Assembly: GCF_037042905.1 (NCBI RefSeq)
Contig: NC_087261.1
Location: 23,307,817 to 23,371,816, forward strand
DNA from: Lytechinus pictus
Lineage: Eukaryota; Echinodermata; Echinoidea; Temnopleuroida; Toxopneustidae
DNA length: 64,000 nt
Direction of reading: 5' to 3'
Part shown: piece after piece, positions 47,468-58,300 of the stretch
How positions within the stretch are numbered: position 1 is the first letter of the stretch
Layout of the letters: each line of letters opens with the position of its first letter
Notes under the pieces: generated by a model
Databases searched by the model: none
What the model was told of the DNA's origin: nothing
What the model saw: the letters and a program-made list of their open reading frames with translations, nothing else
Translations under genes and position numbers: made by a program

Positions 47468-47625
47468 GTACTCTTACATCGGCCTTAGATCTATATCTAG
47501 TTCAAATTCTTAAACACTTATCAAGTTGTCATTAATGACAAGACAAAATGCTACACTGTTAGAAAAGTTATCCTTCAAATAAAAGAAGTTCCTGCAGCAG
47601 AGTCTCGAGAACACATGTAATCTTA

Positions 47626-48186
47626 ATTTGTTAACAAATTTTCGGCATTACTCCTATTTGTTTAAGATCAGTATGCTCGATCTGTAAATGAAAATCATAA
47701 GATCAGTATGCTCGATCTGTAATGAAAATCATATGATCATAAGTCAGAAAAAATTGGAACCAGTGGGATTCGAACCTGCCATCTACTGCTTTCCGGGCAG
47801 CGACTCAACCAAAATTATAATTTCCTCCTATAAAAAGCCTCTTAATTTACTATCTATTGTCCACGGCGGACGGTATTTGAATATTAATGAGTCAGAAAGA
47901 AGAGGATCGAGGGTATTTGAATTCCAGTTCATCGTGGCTTAGCCGTGAACCAGAATAGCCTGGTGGTTGAGTCGCTGCCCGGAAAGCAGTAGATGGCAGG
48001 TTCGAATCCCACTGGTTCCAATTTTTTCTGACTTATGATCATATGATTTTCATTACAGATCGAGCATACTGATCTTATGATTTTCATTTACAGATCGAGC
48101 ATACTGATCTTAAACAAATAGGAGTAATGCCGAAAATTTGTTAACAAATTATAATTTCCTCCTATAAAAAAGCCTCTTAATTTACT
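47626..48186. mobile_element. Nested insertion with inverted tRNA-like segments
   Basis: Flanked by the 13-bp acatgtaatctta at 47613-47625 and 48187-48199. Long inverted arms (words ttgttaacaaattttcggca, gatcagtatgctcgatctgt, ggaaccagtgggattcgaac and complements) surround about 130 bp of unique sequence. ataatttcctcctataaaaa appears once in the middle and once at the right end. Confidence 0.8.
47947..48020 (+). other. tRNA-like segment (SINE head), 74 nt
   Basis: The acceptor stem gaaccag/ctggttc pairs fully and ends CA. A box tggtggttgag, B box ggttcgaatcc and an anticodon-like stem gctgc/gcagt with GGA in the loop are present. The T stem has mismatches and position 33 is C, so it is probably a mobile tRNA-derived head, not a gene. 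The complement is at 47755-47810. Confidence 0.5.
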
Positions 48187-48428
48187 ACATGTAATCTTAC
48201 AAGATTGCGTAATCTTACATTATATCATGTAAAATTACAGGAAATTGGTATTTGGTGTATGGAACATTACAAATTTCCTTAAATAAAACATTCTTTTCCC
48301 CTTTTTAAACAGACCTGTTCTGTTAAATTGCAGAAATATTCCTGTTTTATGAATTTACAGAATGATTCCATTATTGCTTTCTGCAAAATCTTGTTTTTTT
48401 CTGTAAAATCAGGTTTTTTTTAACAGTG

Positions 48429-49198
48429 TAGGCTAGGAAAAGTTTAGCCTAGGCTAGCGCATTGATTTTATCTGAAAATTCTATTTATTGTGTGTTTAAA
48501 AAGATTGACGAAGCGTGATACCCCTTTTGCCTCTTGGAATATGGCGAATTGACCTTTTAACTGTTATTCATGACAAAACAAGACAAAGTCTAATTCTAAT
48601 TGACTCTAATTAACACACCTCCCATATGTAAACACAATTAACAAGAAAAATGCATCATCTAGTTGGCGTTCTATTACTTAATTGGTCAACGCACACACAT
48701 ACTCACACACACCCACATACACACCCACACACCCTCACGCAGATATTCCAGTCACACCTTCAACTCAAACCGTGATATCGATCACCTCATTGCTATTTCA
48801 CATTAATGCATATTGCATCGATCACTGTTTTGCCAGTGGGTCAGTCTCACCTCAGTGAGACTGTGGTATCCCAGGTATACATCTGACTGTTTCGTAATTC
48901 TGATTGTTGTTTTTACTGACAGAGTAAAGCCAACCTCAAATCATATGTCATTTGAAACAACATCGGACATTACTTTGATTGTTTGATGAGTCAATTTTAA
49001 TGGGCTTTGGTGGATATTTTCGTTTGTCTTCACAATAAAAATTAGATTGCAAGGTTATTAACAGTCCTACATTTCTCAGAGTGTATAGGGGTTCTTTAAA
49101 ATCCAGTTTGAGACTTTTCGCGCACGTCCAGGAGCAGAGATCGGGAAATACATTTCACAGATTTGTCGATAATTTTCTTCATTGGCACGATTAGAGCA
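48429..49198. other. 5' flank of the lectin gene
   Basis: Contains (CA)-rich sequence at about 48690-48740. No clear promoter element identified before the ATG at 49199. Confidence 0.5.
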
Positions 49199-49274
49199 AT
49201 GAAGGCCCTATCATGGATACCCATTATGTACATTCTTTGCTTTTTCCCGATGGATGCATCTACAAATGAAAACG
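49199..49274 (+). CDS. Lectin receptor exon 1: signal peptide
   Basis: ATG begins a hydrophobic leader, MKALSWIPIMYILCFFPMDA, and ends in phase 1 at a GT (gttcgt) donor. The phase fits the next exon; the donor is weak, but the sushi exon needs a secretory start. Confidence 0.7.
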
Positions 49275-52200
49275 GTTCGTACATATATAAATCATATCTT
49301 TGACATTGTTTAACATATCTGCCACACCGTTAAAAAAAACATGATTTTACAGAAAAAAGAGAAGATTTTGCAGAAAGCAATAACAGAATCATTCTGAAAA
49401 TTCATAAAACAGGAATTTTCTAGAATTTAACAGAACAGGTCTGTTTAAAAGGGGGAAAGGGTGTCTTATTTAAAAAAAGTTGTTAGATTCCATACACCAA
49501 ATACCAATTTCCTGTAAGATTACGCAATCTGGTAAGATTACAGGTGTTCTCGAGATTCTGTTGCAGGAACTTCTTTTATATTAAGAATAAATTTTCTAAC
49601 AGTGCACTCTCTTTTTATTCACCATATTCAATGAGAATGTTTATTAATTTGGCTATAATAGGTATTGTGTGTAGTTTAACTCTAAGAGGTTACTGATTAT
49701 TCAAGGAAGGTCGGACAAGATAACCCTGATATACCACAGACTGAATCCAGTGAAAGTATGCCGAGGTGGATTCATACGTAAACGCGTATGTATACGCGTA
49801 TATAAATCGTTCAACGATTTATAAGGGTTAGAGCAACGTCTACCTGGCGGCGCTGCTCAGTGGCCGTCGGGCCCACGACCAATTGGGCAAATTGATTTTC
49901 GGATGATATAAATCTCTGATTTCTGTTTCGAACGATAAAACATGGATTTTCTTTCTTTTCTTTTCTTCATATAACATAAATATAATGAATTACGTGGGAA
50001 TAGAGAATATATTTTTTTAACATTAAAAACGAGTTGCATTATGAAATTTAAAAAAGGGATAAGTAAGGACATAATGACGCCAATTTGTATGCAAAACTTG
50101 TCCAGCAAATTAACATTATTGTAATATTAGTTGTTATAACAAATTGCAGTGATTCCTGATTGCGTTTACCTTTCATTCAAATTGTATTATTCCTAGACTA
50201 GGGTACCCTTTTCATGATCTATAATAATGAATTTGATGAATGAATATAATCGACACATTCGATTTGATCCATACATTTAGGATCAAGTCGTATATTATCA
50301 AACAGCGGCTGTAATGAGACGACAGCGGTCTACCCCAACACTCTCATCAACGAAACGGTGGTTGAAGGGTACGCTATATTCACATGCGACATCGGGTTCG
50401 AAATGGACCTGCCTGACCACGGCGACGCGGTTTTAGCTGTGTGCAACGGAACGTCTGGAGAATGGGATTTCATAGATCAAAGCCCGAAATGCGAAAGTAA
50501 GTCGCCCCCCCCCCCCCTTCCTGCAGAGTGAAGTAATGTGGGGAGAAAAAGTAATTTACTTTAAGAGCTGAAGATGTAGTCATTCATGAAGATCATAATG
50601 ATAGAAACGTCATGAAATGGTATTGCCAAATGTATACCGTAATGTTATAAGTCATACGTATTATAGGATAAAGGATAGGAGTATATTTTCTTAGTCAATT
50701 AAGATGCATGCAAAGTCCTAAACATGATAACGGAAGGGACGTATTATCATGAAACTGCGAATCCAACCTGAGATATGTAGAATAACACGGACATTATTCA
50801 ATAATCGAATCTTGAACCGTTTGAATCAATTTTTTTATGTATTATTCAAAACAACATTATTTCACACACTAATGTGAGCAAAGTGTTTCAAGTACACCTA
50901 ATTTTCAGTAAAACAAATACTCCTTTTTTCAATCCTTGTACCAATATTGGTCAATTCGTCTCGGCAAAAACAAATTACAAATTAAAAAAAGGAGAAAAAT
51001 ATTATTTGATATATATTGTATCCATGTTTTCTTACATCTCGAAATAGTGATATCCTGTCAGTTTCCTCCGTTACCCGCCTATGGGTACTTTGAAGAGGTC
51101 AGTCTGGGTTTCGGGGAATCGGGCAACTACACGTGCGAACAGGAGTTCATCGTCGACGGCGAAGCTACCGCCACCTGCCAAGCCGATGGGACGTGGAGCT
51201 CGGAACCACCGCTGTGCCGAGGTATTAAAGTAAACGATGCCCTTACGGGGTGGGGGAGGGGAAGGGGGAGGGGGGAGGGGGTTCTGCAGGCATAGACCCT
51301 GATTGAAACTCTGATCGACAGGTGCTGTGGGTCTTCACATAAGACTTCAACATATAAAACTTGCTGTTTCAAGGTTTCATCCATATGACAGTTTCAAATT
51401 ACATGATCATTAACAACTATTTAACTGCTCTCACGAATGTATTGTATTGTTATATTTAATGAAATTTAAATAATATGTTTTTCCATAATACTTTGCTGTT
51501 ATTGTTGGGGGGGTTACCATGATGTTTCAGTATTAAGAAAAGGAAACACAGGATGGTGCCAGAGGCGGGGAAAGTGGAGGACCCCCCCCCCCCCCCATCA
51601 CCACCACCTTCCCCTCATGGTCTTTCAAGTTTTATACCGGGAATGACAAAGGGGGGGGGTGGATAAAGGATTAAGGAAAAACAGAAAGATAGTTTGCGGA
51701 TGTTCAACTATAAATACCTTATAAATTATAAAACTATAAATAATTAAACTATATATATATATATATATCATATAATGTACGTATAAACAACTATATAATT
51801 ATGCATCAATAACTGGAACAATATAAATAACTATAAATAATAAATATAATAATTTTAATTCATTTCAATTAATAATAATGATTTTATAAATGGCGTCACA
51901 CTCGGATCGCCTTGACTATACCTTATAAAAGATAGCATGGGGAAAGTTGAGAATTGGATAAAACGAGGGAGAAAAAGGGAATTAGATGAAAAGCTAGACC
52001 CTTTCAAGAAGCCATGATGTTTATTTCAGACAACATAAGTAGAATAGTCGTCCTTGTTAATGTAATATTGATTTTCAAATACTTTTCATTTTTTTCTTGT
52101 TCAAAGTAAGCTGCCCAACTTCGGAGGATTCTCTAGCCAACGCCTACTTGAGTGACGCGGAGTGTGTTGATGTGAGATCAGACTCAAAGACTTGGAACGA

Positions 52201-55200
52201 GGCTAATGAGACCTGCGTCGTTCAAGGTGGATCTCTGGTCGTTATTCCAACAAATAGAACCCTAGAAATTATACAGGGCGCCCTCAGAAATGTGAGCGAT
52301 GGTTACACGGCTGGATACTGGATTGGAGGGTACGAGGCACCAAAGAATTCCTCCTGGAAGTGGGATAAAAGTAAGTGATCTAATGGTGTACAAAGCCATG
52401 CAGACCATCTGATGCTTGTCTACTGTTACCGCGGTCATTTTCGCGATAACCTTGCAAAATGTATGAAGTGCACTACCTTGGCCATTTTTAGGTCTACCTA
52501 AAAATTCAGCACTGATCTTAACGATTGACTCATTGGCTACCGGAAATCGACAAAGATTACATTTTGAAATCAATTCCCGGCTTAGTGATAGGTATCATAC
52601 AAAATTTTAAAATGTGCACATAAATCTCATTATGTAATTCTATAACTTGATTCCATAACCTGCTTTAGGGCTTACATATTCATCTAATTATTAGAATAGT
52701 AATTCACTCTTTGGGGATAACAGCATATTTTAAGGCTTTAATCGCTGGTTATTTCGTTTTGTTAATTCGTACGATACACGGCATTTACTGGAAATCGGGG
52801 AATCGTTTCATAAAGAGATGACTAGGATATTATATCCGGCAAAGACTGTTTTATCTTATACCTCGTTCTCACTGGTGTACGATCCTTTACGAGAGCCACG
52901 ATTGGCCTTTCGTACTGATCTCGAAAAATTGTGAACCATTCAATTTCTCTCTACGATCAATACGAATGCCACGACTGAAGTGATATGATCTTATATCTGA
53001 TAAGTTCACTACGATTACACCACGATTAAGGTCGCCGTTTGAATGGTGTCGCAAATCATGACAGTGAGAACTGGGTATGAAACTAACCAAAGTAACATAG
53101 GCCATGTGTGCGGTCGGACAGTTGTGTCAGTTTTCATGGTTCTGACAACTTGTTGGTTAAAATATTGAAGAAAAGCTCCCAGAGCAAGTAATGACCTGAG
53201 CGGTAAAAGGGACTTTTTACCTTTGATGCTCCTCAGTTTGTAATTTTATCCATCTTATTCATGATCACGTGTCATGGCTCCAGGTGGTGACGTCATCACT
53301 GACTTCTTTTGGGCCAATGGAGAGCCAACAAACGGAGAGAAAGACACTCGCATAATCTTAAGTAAGATGTCGAATTGGCAATGGGCGGCGCACCGGTTTG
53401 ATGATAATCAAGATGAAAATAATGAAGCAATTGGCTACCTGTGTCAGTTTGGTGAGTCTTTGTTCCTTTTTTTTTGGGGGGGGGGTGTTTTCCCCTTGAT
53501 TTTACTCCTTTAAAGTTTGCTAATCACAGTAGATATTTCTATTGGAAAGAACAGTGTCCATCAGTGTATGCCAGAGCGTTCAAAGTGTCGAACACAATGC
53601 AATATGAAATCAGCTACACACTGTCAAATTTAGATTAGATTGATTTTTTTTTTTTTCCGTTCAACAAAGTAAACAAAATACAATCGAAGAAAAAATACAT
53701 ATTTAACATAACACAGAAAATTTGAGCATTTCATTATTGAAAGATTAAACAAAAATTGAGCATCTCAACAGTGTGAATTATACATTCACATCGTCGACCA
53801 TATGAACACGCTATGAACAGTCACACTTTCGAGGTGTCCACAGTGTGAAAATATCTTCACACAGTCCAATTTGTGAATACACTGTGTGACTCGTTGTTCT
53901 TTCCAGCTGGGATTAGTGTGTGTGCGTGTGTGTGTGTGTGTGTGTGAGTTTTGTCGGACGTGTAACAATCAGATATGATTATTTACGTCTGGGACCAACC
54001 TTTAACGTCACCATCCGAAAGACGTGACCAGGGCTCGAACCTCTGCATTTCATTTTCAAAAATCTATTTCACTAATTTGATTAGTTTAGAAGGGTTTATC
54101 GGACAAAGGCCGTGTCACACCGTTGATCCGTTCAAGGCTAGCGTGTGACTTGCGGGTAACCATTTTTGCTGCCCGCAGGTTTATACCCCAATGACAGTAT
54201 CTCGCACGAATCTCACACGAAGTTGCCCACAGAAGCGCACGCAAGTCTGGTTTGCACGCAGAAAAGTTTTGAAACATGCTCAAATCTTTGTTGCGCGTGA
54301 GTTTCTGGGAATCATGGAACGATGTGACAGGGCCTTTCCAATAAACGAATAATGATTTAAAGCTTATTGACACGGCTTTATAAGACATCAACATGTTTTG
54401 GGTTTATTTTTACACCATAGATTACATTGAAGGGTTTCCTATGAATTAAAGGATGCGTTGCTTTATTATCTAGTGAGTAAAGTAAAATAAAAATCGCCTT
54501 AAAAATGCCAATTTTTAATAAAAAATAACAATAACATGAATAATCCTATGTTCAAACATTTTTGTCGTATTTCTTTCAAACTGTCTCCGTTCTGTTCATC
54601 TGCTCTGTTTCTCCTCCAAAACGCTTGCGTAGGGATCGGGGCCTTTGGGCCAGGGACTCCGCCCTCCCCACCCCCCCCCCCCCAAAAAAAAATATATATG
54701 ATCATTTTTAAAGGATCAACATTTTTGGTTGCTCGTCCCTTTTTTTTTCTTACAAAGGCATTTCCCACCTCCCATGATTTTTGTTTTTGCATTTCTTTTT
54801 TTTCTTCTTTTTTTTTGCTCATTACATCACTGATTCCAATACAGCAAGATTGGATACCCCTTTTATTGACCTGAATAAAATGTTGATCTATTTGTTTGTC
54901 TGAGACACAGAACGAGACTCTAGTATTCTGTTTAATTTTCCATGAATTCAACAGATTCAATATGCGCCTCCGCAGGTTTAAGTATATCGGACGACGGGGT
55001 ATTCCCATACGATGGCAAGTGCTACTTCTTTCAGAATGTTGGTTTCTTCAAATGGGATGACGCGAATAGCGTTGATGGTGATGCAGGAATACCCGGATGC
55101 CTTGGCATTGGAGACACGAGTGGTTTCCTGGCCGAAATACGAGATGAGGACACCCAGAATTTATTGATACAACTCGGGGTAAGGAGTTACTGGATAGGAG

Positions 55201-55274
55201 CGGTTCTTGAAGAATCAAGTTCTGGCAGATCATGGCTTTGGGTTGACGGTAAGTACATGTGAGGATCAAGATTG

Positions 55275-55366
<92 letters not shown>

Positions 55367-58300
55367 TCATACCTTGATCAGTTCCGTCCACTACCGTCGG
55401 TTTCACGCTTTCGGCGATCTTCAGGCAGACTGATGGTTTGACGACTTGGTTGTGTCTGCATGCTGCGATGGGTCATCACACCTGATTGGTTTTCTGGGGG
55501 GTCTTGGCCGGTGTCTGTGACGGCACTTTGATATTCATTTTGATACTCTCTAAGTATGTGTGGAAACTAAAGGAAGCAATCTCCACATTTGATTTAACGT
55601 GGGGGATAGAAAAGAAGTCTAACACTGATCTAAGAAAGAGTGGGCTCTGCAATCTCTGCCTAGAAGAGAAGTACGTCATTATCACTAATAGCAAAAAGCG
55701 CCTTAACAAAAGATCAGATATTATATCAAAGTGCCGCCACAGACACCGGCCAAGACTCCCCCCCCCCCCAGAAAACCAATCAGGTGTGACGACCCATCGC
55801 AGCATGAAGACACAACCAAGTCGTCAAACCATCAGTTTGCCTGAAGATCGCCAAAAGCGTGAAACCGATGGTAGTGGACAGAACTGACCAAGGTATGAAT
55901 ATATAATTGCTCTGCCCCGGCATTGAGCACTTTTTGGAAACCTCAACCAATCAAAGGGGCTTTACGAACGCCATGATAACTGATCGTAACTGATATCGAA
56001 AATCGTTGAACCATTCAAAAAATTGTATACGCTAAATATGATTGCCACGTCGGAGCTGATACGATCCGATACGATGTGATACGATCATTATGATTACTCC
56101 ACGATTAAGACCACGTTCTCAATCGTGACATGGGTCGTAATAATATGAACTAGGTCTATAGCAAGTTTTTTACCTTTTGAACGACGGAGATTGCCAAATC
56201 CATTCCTGTTTGCTACTGTCACTAAAGGTTCTTCGATAGCTTCACCGTGTTGGGGTCCAGAGGAGCCCAGTGATAGCAACGAGAACTGCATTGACCTTTA
56301 CCCGTTCCAAAATGGAGGTTACTTGATGAACGACGAGGCTTGCTCAAGCACTCTTCGCTATGTTTGCGAATTCAGTAAGAACTTTGTGTTGTCATTATAT
56401 CACTTTCAGATTTCTGTTTCTTTATTTTTCGTTTACTTTAAATCATTATTACATTACTGATGTCGAAGTAGCGCAATCTTTCTCCGTCTTGCCACTATGA
56501 AAAAGAGTATTGTTTTCATTATTAAATTGAGCTCAACTGGAAAAATGTTTTACCCCCCCCCATTCAATCCCACAACACACAAATTGGCACTTAGCAACTA
56601 ATAGCAGCCCAACTGTTGCAAATCACGCCAACCCTACATTTTTATTGGCTATTCTCATTTTGTTTTGTTCTTGTCCATAAATCTGTAGCTCCAGCTAAAT
56701 AAGGGGTTGTTATATATATTTGAACCTTGTTTCCTCTGTTCAAAAGCATTGTGAATCCAGCTGTTCTTCTCTATGAGATCTAAAATTTCAATTTCAGGTG
56801 TCACCAATTCTACAACGGTATGTGGCGACCCGGGCACACCTTACCGCGGGTACCGTGCTGACGAAATATCGGCCTCTTTCCTCCCTGGAGAGAGCATCGA
56901 ATTTTCGTGCAACGAAGGATACGAAATAGCGGGAGCATCAAAAGTCGTATGCCAGCCGGATGGGACGTGGAATGAAACGATCCCAACCTGTAATGGTACG
57001 AATGCTTATTTTATTATATTAGCATGATTAGAGCTTACCCGGGAGCTGACACTGGCTATCGAATAAACAACCTTTCGTGCTATTTTCATTCAAGTATATA
57101 TATGATTTCGCATGGTTTCTACATAAATGTTACATGCTCCAATTCCGCGACAAAAAATAACTTCTAATCAAACGGAGTTTTAAAAAGAGCTTAGTCGAGG
57201 ATCCTTGTAATTGAAATATCGATGTAATTATTACGAAAATTGGATTCGGCTTTTCTACAGGCTACATATCCTCCACTTTCATTACTGTTTTTATTTCATC
57301 TCAGTCTGCCCCTGTTTTCCTTTATATTTCCTGGCCACCTAATAACTACTTTCCTGCATTTCACCTTTACTTACAGCCATCGAATGTGGCCCTACCCCAT
57401 CCGTCCACAACGCCAGTCTTTCGCACCTGACCTCTAGCACGTACCGTGGTACCGCAGTGTATAGCTGCAACGAAGGATATGAGTTGGTGGGTAACCCATC
57501 CGTCTACTGCATGTCCAATGGTGACTGGAGCGCTGCCGATTTTACCTGTCAAGGTTCGTCTAACCAGAGAGTTCTCCCTGGTCTAACGTTGCTGATGTTA
57601 AAGGGATCCCATACTGTGATATTTGTCGGCATTCAGCGTATCTCATAAAAAAATTGTCGACATCCCTTCCCATACGATAATTTCAATAAAAGGCGAATTA
57701 ACGATACGTACATGTATATGCAGTTCGTCGTGTTCGGTTTGTTCTTAAGTACAAAATGTGGAATAGTGAGGAGGGAAAAAATACTAGGAAACGACAAAGA
57801 AAGGAAGATGGGAGAAACAAAGGAAAGATTCAGCAGGGAAGGGCATTGAATGTACAATATTGACAGAGTGACTTCGAGAACTTAGAGAACAATTGTGCAC
57901 AAGAGTTGACAGTTCTTACGTGAGTGTGTGAGGCAATCCTTCATTTTTGTTTTACTAAGTTACTGTTTTTTATTGAACTGTATAGCAATCAATGACTATA
58001 CAGCTAACGTGCTCACAACCTGTTGCATTAGTAGATCCCTACATGGTCGAGAGATATTGCCTTCATAAAATGCTTTCGAATGTTTCCTTTTTTATCTTTC
58101 AGAGATACAGAGCACGACTGTACTGGAAGAAACTACCTTGATAATCACCACTGCATTTGATGAGGACACCACCATTGTTGATTTCACCACCGTGCAGGAT
58201 TTTACTACTATTGCACAGACAACGACATTACTAGATACCACAGTACAGGAACTAACTACAGCAGTTGGCCAGACTACACTGAAGAAGACAACAGTAGAAG

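Larger units (their letters stand above)
47554..48428. mobile_element. TIR element (CACTGTTAGAAAA family), interrupted by a nested insertion
   Basis: Begins cactgttagaaaagttatcc and ends ttttttttaacagtg, with TA on both sides. The interior matches, inverted, the intact copy at 49325-49604. The segment 47626-48186 is extra and is flanked by acatgtaatctta on both sides. Confidence 0.8.
55362..55908 (+). mobile_element. Penelope-like element fragment flanked by inverted pLTR ends
   Basis: Left (55362-55500) and right (about 55735-55908) ends are inverted repeats: ataccttgatcagttccgtc against gacagaactgaccaaggtat and much more. Between them lies a reading frame like the C-terminal end of Penelope-like proteins (next entry). 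Each end carries a candidate hammerhead ribozyme. Known Penelope-like elements have such ribozymes and variably oriented pLTRs, so this is a 5'-truncated copy. Confidence 0.72.
55249..56227. other. Lectin receptor intron 6 with (TA)n and a Penelope-like insertion
   Basis: (TA)n at about 55280-55360 directly abuts the Penelope-like fragment (55362-55908). The stretch 55930-56155 resembles the interior of the TIR element at 52861-53079. Confidence 0.7.

Noticed and set aside
54499-55008. 169-codon minus-strand ORF
   Set aside because: Runs through poly-C/poly-A and antisense of an established lectin exon border; no domain.
55486-55887. Treating the whole 133-codon ORF as a host gene
   Set aside because: Its ends lie in the inverted repeats; only the middle resembles a protein, and that is the Penelope-like GIY-YIG end.
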